Assembly (NCBI RefSeq): GCF_900155985.1 | Contig: NZ_FTMA01000002.1 | Span: 310,001-374,000, forward strand | Origin: Maribacter ulvicola | GTDB taxonomy: Bacteria > Bacteroidota > Bacteroidia > Flavobacteriales > Flavobacteriaceae | Direction: 5' to 3' | DNA: 64,000 bases | Shown: positions 8,021 to 18,104 of the stretch, piece after piece | How the letters are laid out: every line of letters starts with the position of its first letter | Position numbering within the stretch: position 1 is the first letter of the stretch | Program-made: the position numbers and the translations under genes | The notes under the pieces: model-generated | Databases searched by the model: none | Told to the model about the DNA's origin: nothing | The model's input: the letters and a program-made list of their open reading frames with translations, nothing else

Positions 8021-10390
8021 TTAAAAAGGTATTGTTAGTGATAATGAGATGTTTCTACCAGCCTCTGGTACGTCTATAAGTCTGTAAAAACTGGTATGAT
8101 TAAAATATTTGGTATTGAATACGTTGTTCAGTTTCACGCGCATTTTTAGCGGTAAATTATTTTTGAATACCTCAATTTCTGATAAGAGAGACATGTTTAA
8201 CACTTGATAACCATCGGTTTTTTCTTCTGGCGGAACTATTTCTTCTTGTGCTGCGGTAATTCTATAATCCGCAATCAACTGAGGTTTGTCAAAAAATAGA
8301 AGTTTTTCAAATTGGTACCTGGCAGATAACAAACCGGATAAAGGCGGAGAAAATGGTAATGTAAATCCTTTTTTTGGACCACTTGTTTGCGCTGAATACA
8401 CGTATTCTATAGATGCATCTAATTGCAAGTTTTCAGTAATAGTAGCACGTGTGTTGAGCTCACCTCCAATCCTAAAAACTTCGGCTTGAGTGTATTCATA
8501 AATTTGTATGGTTTCGTAATAGTTTGAAGTCGGATTCAGGTAAATATAGTTTTGAAAAATATTTACAAACGGACTAACGCCAATACTAAAATGGTTTTCT
8601 GTGTGCTCTACGGATAAATCTAGTTGATACGAAATTTCTGGGTCTACATCTAGATTACCCCTTTCATAACGATACATGTGATAGTTAACTCCGTCCGATG
8701 CCAATTCGTTAGCCAATGGCATTCTAAAACTTCTACCCACATTGAGTTTGTAACTGGTTTTATCTTGAATATAACTAAGCCCTAAAGAAGCACTAAGACT
8801 TCCAAAATCAAAGGTTTTGTTTTTAGACCTTTGTTGGTGAATATAGGATATGGAACCATCGGCATTATGTACCGTTGAAGGATACCAATCGTAATATGCC
8901 TTGGTGTCTATCCTACCAACATCATAACGTAGACCCGCTAAAACATAAAAATTTGAGTTGACTTTAAACTGATCATACGCAAAAACACCCGCTGTAAATC
9001 GGTTGTATTCAGGGATTAAAAAACCCCATCCGCCAATATTATTATTTTGGTATTCCGTATTTAGACCAACCACCATATTATGTTGATCAGTAAGATTAAA
9101 GGAGTCTCTAAAATTTAAGGAGTAGGTGTTTTTAACGAACAACCGTTCTTTGGTATTCGGTGGCGTAGGCATATATCCGTGCGGTACCGGTTCTGAATGT
9201 TCTTCCCTATTGTTATTTTGATAACCAAGGTCTAAATGCAATACATGTTCCCCGGCACTGATAGACGTGTTATTCGTTATTTTAAAGTGATTAACCTTGT
9301 GGTATGGAAGGTCAACATCTCTATTTGCGCTATCATAATCTATACTAGAAGTTCGTACTTCTAAACCATGTGCATTGGCAAAGAAGCCATTTTTTGCATT
9401 TACATTACTAAAAACGGTTTCAGATTTAAATCCTTCTGTCACATAACCAATACCTAAACTGGCATTGGCTTCATTACCGGCGGTATTTCTTAAATTATTA
9501 TCATCTAATTTGAAAACATAGTTTTCGTAGTTGATCCTATCTGCAGGTACTTTGTAATCTCCATAATCCCTATAGGTAAGTCTACTACGATAAAACCATT
9601 TATCTTTTCTAGAGGTTACACCGGCAGAAACCCCTAGAAGATCATTGTTGCTTTCTCCAATAATATTGACTTCACCCCCAAAAGAATTAGGTAACGGAGT
9701 TTGGTTAGGCTGTATATCTACCACACCGGCAATAGCATCTGAACCATATAATAAAGAAGCCGGACCTTTTATAATCTGTATGTTTTCAATACCATGCTGA
9801 TCAATTTCAAGTCCGTGGTCGTTTCCCCATTGCTGTGCCTCATGCTTTATGCCGTTTTGTACCACGGCAACTCTATTGAAACCTAAACCTCTAATTACTG
9901 GTTTAGACTGTCCAGAACCAATATTTATGGTACTTACACCGGCAACTTTACTTAAAGTCTGCATTAAGGTGTTTTCTCTATTCTGATCCAGAAATTCTTT
10001 GGAAACCGTTTGAGAAACAATAGGAACCTCCAAAGCTTCCCTTTTTCTGGTCTTTCCGTTTACTTTTACTTCATCAAGAACGGTAGTAGCTTCAATAAGG
10101 AAAACCTTTACCTCTTTCATGTTCTGCCCTACTATAACACTAAAGGTTGTTGGTTCACACCCTATATGAGATACCGTAAAGGAGTAGGTACCTTCAATTA
10201 CATTATTGATGGTGAAAGCGCCAGATGCTGATGAAACAGCGTAAAGATTTTTTCCGAGAATAGTTGCACCCTGCGCCGGTGTTAAGTCTTTTGCGTGTTG
10301 CACAATGCCTTTTATTTGAAAAAAATCTTGTGCAAACACGGTTGTACACAGGCTACATAATAGCCCTATAACCAGTATTTTTTGAAACAT
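8021..10390 (-). CDS. TonB-dependent outer-membrane receptor, probable metal uptake
   Basis: The product has 789 residues: a signal peptide ending VFAQD, a carboxypeptidase-regulatory-like domain at about 24-110 (IKGIVQHAKDLTPAQGATI), a TonB plug with PVIRGLGFNRVAVVQNG and the IIKGPASLLYGSDAIAGVV segment, and a long beta-barrel that ends in the aromatic-terminated strand NISLSLTIPF typical of outer-membrane proteins. The length fits the family. The plug is of the heme/metal-receptor style with QQWGNDHGLEIDQHGIE, where His and Asp residues could line a metal path. It is preceded by a small His/Cys protein gene (10551-10859) and followed by two His-rich lipoproteins; the nearest regulator is a Zur-type Fur protein. 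Together these suggest zinc or zincophore uptake, comparable in role to ZnuD, but the ligand is not shown by sequence. Confidence 0.9.
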   Translation of the reverse strand: MFQKILVIGLLCSLCTTVFAQDFFQIKGIVQHAKDLTPAQGATILGKNLYAVSSASGAFTINNVIEGTYSFTVSHIGCEPTTFSVIVGQNMKEVKVFLIEATTVLDEVKVNGKTRKREALEVPIVSQTVSKEFLDQNRENTLMQTLSKVAGVSTINIGSGQSKPVIRGLGFNRVAVVQNGIKHEAQQWGNDHGLEIDQHGIENIQIIKGPASLLYGSDAIAGVVDIQPNQTPLPNSFGGEVNIIGESNNDLLGVSAGVTSRKDKWFYRSRLTYRDYGDYKVPADRINYENYVFKLDDNNLRNTAGNEANASLGIGYVTEGFKSETVFSNVNAKNGFFANAHGLEVRTSSIDYDSANRDVDLPYHKVNHFKITNNTSISAGEHVLHLDLGYQNNNREEHSEPVPHGYMPTPPNTKERLFVKNTYSLNFRDSFNLTDQHNMVVGLNTEYQNNNIGGWGFLIPEYNRFTAGVFAYDQFKVNSNFYVLAGLRYDVGRIDTKAYYDWYPSTVHNADGSISYIHQQRSKNKTFDFGSLSASLGLSYIQDKTSYKLNVGRSFRMPLANELASDGVNYHMYRYERGNLDVDPEISYQLDLSVEHTENHFSIGVSPFVNIFQNYIYLNPTSNYYETIQIYEYTQAEVFRIGGELNTRATITENLQLDASIEYVYSAQTSGPKKGFTLPFSPPLSGLLSARYQFEKLLFFDKPQLIADYRITAAQEEIVPPEEKTDGYQVLNMSLLSEIEVFKNNLPLKMRVKLNNVFNTKYFNHTSFYRLIDVPEAGRNISLSLTIPF

Positions 10391-10550
10391 AATAAAGTAC
10401 TATAAGAATTAAAAAGTTGTCTTAAGAAAACATGACAAAATCTTTACATTTAGCTTATTTGAAAATAAGTACAGCTGTAACCTCCCGGTCATCTTTATGT
10501 GATACGGTAAATGGATTACTTAATTACTAAGCGCAATATGTAAAGAGAAC

Positions 10551-10859
10551 TTATAGCAATGTAGGCGGAGGTCTAGAGAAGAGCGCCATTGAAATAACGG
10601 CACTAGTATCAGAATAAGTGTAATTGTTGATTACTTCTGGCGTTATAAAAAGAAACTTCTTTTTTACAGGAAAATCATTGAAATTTGCAGCAATAGTAGG
10701 TATTGCACTTTGTGAAATAGCATAGTCACAAATACTACATGCAGCTACTTCATCAACATCATCTGTATGAGACATTGTATGAATACCGGTCAATTTCATG
10801 GCTAGAAAAAGAACAAGTAAAACACATGTAATAAGTTGTTTTATAGGACTAGGTTTCAT
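10551..10859 (-). CDS. Small exported His/Asp/Cys protein, intact copy
   Basis: The product has 102 residues. A hydrophobic N-terminal segment (about 8-24, LITCVLLVLFLAMKLTG) is followed by HTMSHTDDVDEVAACSICDYA, a dense set of possible metal ligands (three His/Asp groups and a CxxC). The C-terminus ends FSRPPPTLL. It is the first gene of the minus-strand run that leads into the TonB receptor 160 bases downstream. A degenerate homologue is at 12125-12352: both keep the TGxHxxSHxxDDVD core. I do not recognise a named family. A role as membrane-anchored metal chaperone or sensor beside the receptor is inference. Confidence 0.75.
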   Translation of the reverse strand: MKPSPIKQLITCVLLVLFLAMKLTGIHTMSHTDDVDEVAACSICDYAISQSAIPTIAANFNDFPVKKKFLFITPEVINNYTYSDTSAVISMALFSRPPPTLL

Positions 10860-11085
10860 TAGAATGGGAGCAAATTTTAAATAATTCGGAATCAGTTTTA
10901 GTTACTTATTTTTTTTTGTCTTAGTAGTTTTAAGAATTTATTTTGTGTGTCAGATTTAGAAAAACATCGATCATATTCATTAGTTGTAGTGGAACTATCT
11001 TTATCCTTAATATCCCTAGAAGAGACACATAGGACTTTGCATACTTAAAGAAATAGGATTGTCCTCTATGATGTTTAACTGTTCT

Positions 11086-11490
11086 TTATTCTTCATTTGC
11101 ACAACAATTACCTGTAGCACATTTACAGCGATTTCTATTATATAGGTGCAGTATTACCAATGCAATGGCAGGTATATATATGGCAACTTCTGGTATAGGT
11201 ATTAATTCTAATTTTTCGTTGAGTAGTATTACCGCCAATACAGACCAACTTAGCCAGAGCATTAGTTTAGTCCATTTAAGAGTCGTGTTTTGGGTAGACC
11301 ATAAAACGGCAAGAAATGAAATTGTCAAGAACAAGTAATCCAAGAATTTCCACCACATTGGTGGTCCGTCACAACAGGTTGCAGCACCAGCTTGGGCTAG
11401 AAATAAAAACGGAGTGGCAATGCAATGAACAAGACATAATGAATTAGCAAAGGTTCCTAATAGGTCTGATTTTTGTGTAATTAGTATCAT
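11086..11490 (-). CDS. MerC-domain membrane protein
   Basis: The product has 134 residues with about four membrane helices. The first helix carries LCLVHCIATPFL, the Cys-His-Cys arrangement typical of MerC-like proteins, followed by a TCCDGPP loop. The C-terminus holds a Cys-rich tail (RCKCATGNCCANEE). MerC was first described in mercury transport; chromosomal MerC-domain proteins next to Fur/Zur regulators are common in Bacteroidota and are usually thought to act on other metals. Here it is divergent from the Zur-type regulator, with a TACATTTG promoter element at 11519-11526. No merA, merP or merR is nearby, so mercury resistance is unlikely. Zinc handling is the better guess. Confidence 0.88.
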   Translation of the reverse strand: MILITQKSDLLGTFANSLCLVHCIATPFLFLAQAGAATCCDGPPMWWKFLDYLFLTISFLAVLWSTQNTTLKWTKLMLWLSWSVLAVILLNEKLELIPIPEVAIYIPAIALVILHLYNRNRCKCATGNCCANEE

Positions 11491-11507
11491 TGAAATAACT
11501 ATTAATA

Positions 11508-11518
11508 CAACTGAGTTG
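11508..11518. promoter_or_regulatory. Short palindrome CAACTgAGTTG near the merC transcription start
   Basis: The sequence is a perfect 5-1-5 inverted repeat just downstream of the minus-strand -7 element and shares the GTTGCA run (11515-11520) with the larger near-palindrome at 11541-11561. It is a candidate second, weaker Zur-type operator. Confidence 0.4.
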
Positions 11519-11526
11519 CAAATGTA
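11519..11526 (-). promoter_or_regulatory. -7 element TACATTTG for the MerC gene
   Basis: The octamer matches the Bacteroidota -7 consensus TAnnTTTG exactly on the minus strand and lies 29 bases upstream of the merC-like start codon. A start point near 11512 would leave a short leader. Confidence 0.5.
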
Positions 11527-11540
11527 AGTATAATATTTGT

Positions 11541-11561
11541 TAATGCAACAAGGTTGCGTTA
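11541..11561. promoter_or_regulatory. Candidate Zur-type operator (21-bp near-palindrome)
   Basis: TAATGCAAC and GTTGCGTTA form a 9-3-9 inverted repeat with a single mismatch. It overlaps the first base of the plus-strand -7 element of the Fur-family gene and lies between the two divergent start codons. Size and position suit autoregulation by a Fur/Zur dimer. Confidence 0.6.
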
Positions 11562-11567
11562 TATTTG
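11560..11567 (+). promoter_or_regulatory. -7 element TATATTTG for the Fur/Zur gene
   Basis: The octamer is an exact TAnnTTTG match only four bases before the ATG at 11572. Transcription would start at or near the start codon, giving a leaderless or nearly leaderless mRNA. This supports ATG 11572 over the upstream TTG at 11554, which would lie in the promoter. Confidence 0.55.
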
Positions 11568-11571
11568 TTAT

Positions 11572-11952
11572 ATGGGAGTAATTAGAAAAACTAAAGCAGT
11601 AGAAGTTTTGCTTAATGAATTTAACACTAGCACAGTAGCTATTTCTGCAAAAGCATTAATTGAGCAGTTAGGTGATACATTTAACAAGACGACCATTTAT
11701 CGCGTTTTGGATAAGTTGGAAGATGATGGGGTTCTACACTCTTTTTTAGGAAAGGAAGGCTTAAAATGGTATGCAAAATGTAACGGTTGTACGGCAAAAG
11801 AACATAAAGATGTTCATCCTCATTTTCAGTGTCTTGTATGTGGAAAGGTAGATTGTTTATCCATTAATGTAACCATACCTAAAATACCGAATAGGAAAAT
11901 TGAAATGTCTCAGTTCTTAATACAGGGTAAATGTGAAGATTGTTTTACTTAA
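11572..11952 (+). CDS. Fur-family regulator, Zur-like
   Basis: The product has 126 residues from ATG 11572. It has the Fur layout: an N-terminal winged helix to about residue 75 with the recognition-helix phrase FNKTTIYRVLDKLEDDGVLH, then a metal-binding dimerisation domain with CNGC, EHKDVHPHFQCLVCGK and a terminal CEDC. The two CxxC pairs would hold the structural zinc; the HPHF and nearby His/Asp residues form the sensory site region. The short size and gene context (MerC-like protein, TonB receptor, His-rich lipoproteins) favour a zinc-responsive Zur rather than an iron Fur, but sequence alone does not settle the metal. The promoter carries a 21-bp near-palindrome suitable for autorepression. 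Confidence 0.87.
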   Translation: MGVIRKTKAVEVLLNEFNTSTVAISAKALIEQLGDTFNKTTIYRVLDKLEDDGVLHSFLGKEGLKWYAKCNGCTAKEHKDVHPHFQCLVCGKVDCLSINVTIPKIPNRKIEMSQFLIQGKCEDCFT

Positions 11953-12124
11953 AACCCATTATTTATGTCGTAATTATTATTGAAGCAAATCTTGAGTTCT
12001 TGCCGTAAATTAAAGGATTGATCAAGATTAAAAATAAACCACATTCAGATATATATTTAGGTACATTAAAAAAATGTTTTTAATGCACAACATACCATTG
12101 TAATACATTAAATATTGTATAGCT

Positions 12125-12352
12125 ATGTTTTATGTTTGTTTATTACTAAAGGTGACGGGATCGCATTTACTTTCTCATCATGCAGATGATGTAGATGTTG
12201 AGCATTGCCAGGTGCGTCATAGGACCACTGCGTTTAATTTTTCTCTGCTTTTAGAGATACAACCTGTTGTTGTACCACCAACAGAATTTTACATCTGGGA
12301 ACCAACCATTTCTATTTCCCCTTTAGGTGTAGTCTTAAACCAAAGACACTAA
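12125..12352 (+). CDS. Degenerate second copy of the small His/Cys protein
   Basis: The frame of 75 codons aligns by eye with the product of 10551-10859: VTGSHLLSHHADDVDVEHC corresponds to LTGIHTMSHTDDVDEVAAC. The second Cys of CxxC is replaced by Arg (codon cgt where tgt would give Cys), the N-terminal hydrophobic segment is shorter, and the C-terminus ends early at LNQRH where the intact copy has LFSRPPP. An in-frame TAA lies shortly upstream of the ATG. Just downstream is a dead TonB-receptor fragment in the same orientation. The copy is most likely decaying and may not be functional. Confidence 0.5.
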   Translation: MFYVCLLLKVTGSHLLSHHADDVDVEHCQVRHRTTAFNFSLLLEIQPVVVPPTEFYIWEPTISISPLGVVLNQRH

Positions 12353-12369
12353 TTTAGTAATCTCTTAGC

Positions 12370-12651
12370 TAGTCCATCTGCATGCTTTTATCTAAGGAAT
12401 TAATAGCAGACCGATTTGCTTTTTAAGAACCGAATACGGTAAAAACAGCAAGTAATGTTTTGGTTACTGGCTTGTATAATACCTATAATATTCGTGGTAT
12501 CCCGTAAGCCGATCATTGTCAGGTACGCAACCGTATGCGTACCGGTCAAAACTATTTCTTACCACCCAATATTTCACAGTTAGAACGTATAGAAGTTATA
12601 ATAGGTCCTTTATCGCTTAGGTTTTCCAGTGCTGATCCAGGCGGTAGATAG
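12370..12651 (+). pseudogene. Remnant of a TonB-dependent siderophore-type receptor plug domain
   Basis: One reading frame, with internal stops TAA at 12424 and TAA at 12505 and a final TAG at 12649, encodes recognisable plug-domain pieces. They are LSKELIADR, then VLVTGLYNTYNIRGIP, then NRMRTGQNYFLPPNISQLER and IEVIIGPLSLRFSSADPGG. TYNIRG and QLERIEV..GP.S...ADPGG are the conserved plug phrases of siderophore receptors. There is no signal peptide, TonB box or barrel. The plug differs from that of the intact receptor at 8021-10390, so it is not a simple copy of that gene. With the adjacent degenerate small gene it appears to be a lost small-protein-plus-receptor pair. Confidence 0.82.
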
Positions 12652-12849
12652 CTGAGTTAGTATAAAAATATAGTTCATGACTTCAACTTTATGATTGTTC
12701 GTGATTATTAGTTAATAGCAGAAGTTGATTTTATAAAGTTAATTACCTGTAAAAACCCTAATAATTAGTAGGAATTTTTTGTAAATAAATTAACGTTTTT
12801 TAAGATTTAGAAGGTCTGTTGATAGTCTAACTTTGCTGCCTTAAAATTG

Positions 12850-12914
12850 TTATCAAGAATCTCAAAAAAAGGAGATAGCAACCTGCAATAACAAGCAAGG
12901 TGCTAAATAGATAA
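12850..12914 (+). promoter_or_regulatory. Compact SAM-clan riboswitch
   Basis: P1 is TTATC (12850-12854) with GATAA (12910-12914). The conserved AAGA follows at 12855. P2 is ATCTC (12859-12863) with GAGAT (12872-12876) and an A-rich loop. Then come GCAACC (12878-12883), P3 TGC/GCA with loop AATAACAA, and AGGTGCTAAA (12898-12907), the signature SAM-binding strand. The kink-turn in P2 and the P4 helix of ordinary SAM-I are missing, so this resembles the reduced SAM-I/IV-type variants. It ends 81 bases before the NhaC-family start codon. Confidence 0.82.
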
Positions 12915-12995
12915 GCCATTTAATTGGAAAAAATGTTAATTCATGATTCTTCTAATTTATAGCTATTTCCTTCTTTTGAATTTGAAGAAAGAGAA

Positions 12996-14297
12996 ATGGA
13001 AAAAAATAAAAAAATTACCCCAAAATTTTCAGCTTTATTACCCCTGTTCGTATTTGTATTTACGTTTTTAGGCGTAGGTATCTATCAGAATGACTTTTAT
13101 GCTCTACCTGCCCCCATAGCAGTGATTGTGGGTATTATATTTGCATTTATATTTTTTAAGCAAACCATTACGGCTAAAATAGATACGTTGTTAAAAGGTT
13201 GTGGCGATGACAAAATATTGACCATGTGTCTCATTTATTTGTTGGCAGGTGCATTCGCAGCTATTACCAACGTAACAGGAAGTGTAGATGCTATTGTTAA
13301 TCTAGGTTTAGATGTTATTGCCATTCAATATATATATGTTGGTATTTTTATTATTGCCGGTTTTTTATCGGTCTCCACAGGAACCTCGGTTGGTGCTATT
13401 GTAGCATTGGCGCCAATTGTTATAGGTTTTGCAGATGAAAGTAGCGCTGATCTAGCCATACTATGTGGTGCATTATTAGGCGGTAGTATGTTTGGTGATA
13501 ATTTATCTATTATTTCAGACACTACCATTGCAGCAACACAATCTTTAGGTTGTAAAATGAGTGATAAATTTAAGCAGAACATAAAGATCGCTGTACCGGC
13601 TGCCCTGTTTACAATTGCAATTTTAATTTTTCAAGGTTCAGACTTGGAATCTGACTTAACAGAAAGCGCTGTATACAATTATTCCATTTTAAAAATTATG
13701 CCTTATGTATTAGTGATTGTTCTATCTATTGTAGGGGTCAACGTATTTGTAACACTCTTATTAGGTACTATTGCCGCTGGAGTTTTAGGTATTGCTTATG
13801 GTGATTTTACATTAATTGAATCAACTAAAATAGCCTACACGGGCTTTACCAATATGACTGAAATATTTCTATTATCATTATTGACCGGAGGCTTAGCTGC
13901 TATGGTTAGAAGAAATGGTGGTATTGAATTTATATTAGTGAAAATCAAGAAACTTATTAAAAATAAAAAGTCTGCCCAATTTGGTATTGCCGCTTTAGTT
14001 AGTACTATAAATATGGCCATTGCCAACAATACGGTATCAATTATCATTGCCGGTCCCATCGCTAAGACTATAAATGACGAGTATCATTTAGATAATAAAA
14101 AGACAGCATCGATATTGGACATTTTTGCTTGTATTTTTCAAGGGGTGTTACCCTATGGGGCACAAGTATTAATGATTTTAAGCTTTTCAAAAGGAAAGAT
14201 TGATTATTTAGATTTGATTGGTAATACGTGGTATCTACTATTACTGTTCACTTATACTTTACTATTTATTGCATTTAAACGTCAATTGAAAGCTTAA
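12996..14297 (+). CDS. NhaC-family transporter, probable methionine-related (MetT-like)
   Basis: The product has 433 residues with about ten or more membrane helices. Family phrases are visible: STGTSVGAIVALAPI, GGSMFGDNLSIISDTTIAATQSLGC, and, in the second half, NMAIANNTVSIIIAGP and PYGAQVLMI. The NhaC family is usually annotated as Na+/H+ antiporters. The leader carries a SAM-clan riboswitch (12850-12914). NhaC-superfamily proteins under S-box control have been proposed as methionine transporters (MetT), and that reading fits here better than pH homeostasis. The transported solute remains inference. It is a single-gene unit; no terminator was seen after it. Confidence 0.85.
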   Translation: MEKNKKITPKFSALLPLFVFVFTFLGVGIYQNDFYALPAPIAVIVGIIFAFIFFKQTITAKIDTLLKGCGDDKILTMCLIYLLAGAFAAITNVTGSVDAIVNLGLDVIAIQYIYVGIFIIAGFLSVSTGTSVGAIVALAPIVIGFADESSADLAILCGALLGGSMFGDNLSIISDTTIAATQSLGCKMSDKFKQNIKIAVPAALFTIAILIFQGSDLESDLTESAVYNYSILKIMPYVLVIVLSIVGVNVFVTLLLGTIAAGVLGIAYGDFTLIESTKIAYTGFTNMTEIFLLSLLTGGLAAMVRRNGGIEFILVKIKKLIKNKKSAQFGIAALVSTINMAIANNTVSIIIAGPIAKTINDEYHLDNKKTASILDIFACIFQGVLPYGAQVLMILSFSKGKIDYLDLIGNTWYLLLLFTYTLLFIAFKRQLKA

Positions 14298-14619
14298 GTT
14301 TAGCGGTAAAAAAAGAAGTAGTATCAATTCCTAATTAATTGCATAAAACAAAAATTTTATGCTTTTACCTTGTTTAATTGTTAGTATATGGTGTTAAACT
14401 TAAGCACAAACTATAAACAGAGTGTTAAATCATATCCTTGATTGTAAGAACTTTCCTTAAAAAATTAACTTTGATAATCTAAGATAACGGATACTATTTT
14501 AAATGAAGTAGGTAGACTTAGAACTGTTGTTAATATTCTGATAATCAGTATATAACAGAATATTTTTTTTGTTTATTAAATAAGTATTTAATCAATTTTC
14601 AATTTATAAATCATTAATT
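14298..14619. other. Intergenic gap of 322 bases, no gene seen
   Basis: AT-rich sequence separates the transporter from the outer-membrane protein. I see no coding-like frame or strong hairpin. It presumably holds the promoter of the downstream gene in its last 150 bases. Confidence 0.4.
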
Positions 14620-15480
14620 ATGAAACACTTAATCACTGTGTGTGCAGCTATTTTATGCGGAGCCATTTCTTATGGGCAATGGCAGGTTTCCGCAAGTTCT
14701 GGCTATGCCATTGGTAGTGCAACAATGAAATTAGGAGAACGAGTTAATAGCTCTGGTACGGAGAACTCTTATGGTAGCTACGGAGAAGGCGTTAATTTTC
14801 AGGTAAGGGGTACATATTTCTTCGATAAAAATTTTGGTGTTGACCTAGGAGTAGGATATTTACACGGATCAGACCAAGATGTATCTGTAGTTAATTTACC
14901 AAGTACAGAGGTTGATGCGGTTGCCAGAGCAAGGGCATTTGGTGCTTCTGCATCTATCGTATATAAATTCACCAATAATATATATGGTCGTTTTGGAGCT
15001 TTATTGAAATTAGGAGGAAAGACGGAGGGAGTTATTTATCAAAAATCTGTGTTCTCAGAACCAGAGGCAGAAGCGTTGGGCGTGCCAAATGGTTCATTTT
15101 CTGAAACCAATTATACCGAAGATTTTCATGGGCAATTTCCTTTAGGTTTTGTAGGTGCACTTGGCTATAAGTATGACCTTGATTCTAATTTCAGTGTTTT
15201 TGCAGAAGTGGAGTTTTATGGAATCAGTTTAAAGCGAAAAGATTCTGAAATTTCTGAGTTCAATACAGATGTTAAACTTCCTGACGGTACCGTTGCGGTT
15301 AGCGGATTATATACTATTGATAATTTACCGGAAGGTGTCAACAAAAAGACAACATATGTAGATAAACTATCAAATACCAATACAGATACTACTAAAGAAC
15401 TTTCGCAAAAAGTTCCTTATTCTTCATTTGGTTTAAACATTGGTATTACCTATAAATTCAAAAAGACCAATAAGGAGTAA
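14620..15480 (+). CDS. Outer-membrane beta-barrel protein
   Basis: The product has 286 residues with a signal peptide (MKHLITVCAAILCGAISYG, cleavage before QWQ). The mature protein consists of alternating amphipathic strands typical of OmpA/OmpW-like eight- to ten-strand barrels: NFQVRGTYFFDKNFGVDLGVGYL, ASIVYKFTNNIYGRFGALLKLGG-type repeats and a last strand SSFGLNIGITYKFKKTNKE. A charged extracellular-loop-like insertion lies near residues 225-260. There is no OmpA C-terminal domain. It is monocistronic, with its own terminator immediately after the stop. Function beyond porin or surface protein cannot be inferred. Confidence 0.82.
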   Translation: MKHLITVCAAILCGAISYGQWQVSASSGYAIGSATMKLGERVNSSGTENSYGSYGEGVNFQVRGTYFFDKNFGVDLGVGYLHGSDQDVSVVNLPSTEVDAVARARAFGASASIVYKFTNNIYGRFGALLKLGGKTEGVIYQKSVFSEPEAEALGVPNGSFSETNYTEDFHGQFPLGFVGALGYKYDLDSNFSVFAEVEFYGISLKRKDSEISEFNTDVKLPDGTVAVSGLYTIDNLPEGVNKKTTYVDKLSNTNTDTTKELSQKVPYSSFGLNIGITYKFKKTNKE

Positions 15481-15501
15481 TCTTATCAATTTTTAATATG
15501 G

Positions 15502-15539
15502 AAACCCTATTTAAATTAATAGTTTAATAGGGTTTTTTT
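15502..15539 (+). terminator. Rho-independent terminator after the outer-membrane protein gene
   Basis: AAACCCTATT and AATAGGGTTT form a long AT-rich stem with a loop of about a dozen bases, followed by a run of seven T. It lies 21 bases after the stop. The following 289 bases up to the FadH-like gene show nothing else recognisable. Confidence 0.85.
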
Positions 15540-15828
15540 AGTTATTTTAGGTATCTAGAATAAGCTGTTTGCTACACTTTAATGGATTGATATGCAAGGT
15601 TTTACATTATTTTTTATTGAAATGACTTGTAGTTTATTAAAGTAATTGAACCATGAGGAAGCCTACAATATATAAAGGAAAAACACAATTCAGATTTCAA
15701 CGTATGCGTCTAAGAATTTATATCTCAATTTTAGGGTAAAAGAATACTGACACACAAATTATTCTGTTTATAAAACGTATATTTAACTATTATGCATGCA
15801 TAGCAAATGGTATAAAATAATTGGTTAG

Positions 15829-17856
<2,028 letters not shown>

Positions 17857-18104
17857 AATAGTGCTAGCTATTAAAAGCATAACCTAGGAATCATTTATTC
17901 TTCTGGAGATAAGAATATGAAATACTTATTTTTCATTTTAAACATTTGCCCATAGTATAGTTAAATTTAAATTGTATTGGAATCATAGATATATTTTTAG
18001 GGATGTGTTTTAGAAATAATCCTTTAAAGTTGCTGTACAAAATGATACCTTAAAAAAGCAATATCTTTGAGAATAGAAATCTATATTAAAACTATACTTA
18101 AATA

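Noticed and set aside
11086..11490. Mercury-resistance operon
   Set aside because: Only a MerC-domain protein is present; MerA, MerP, MerT and MerR are not seen, and the partner is a Fur-family regulator.
12125..12352. Fully functional second mini-protein
   Set aside because: The CxxC is lost, both ends are shortened relative to the intact copy and it is next to a dead receptor.
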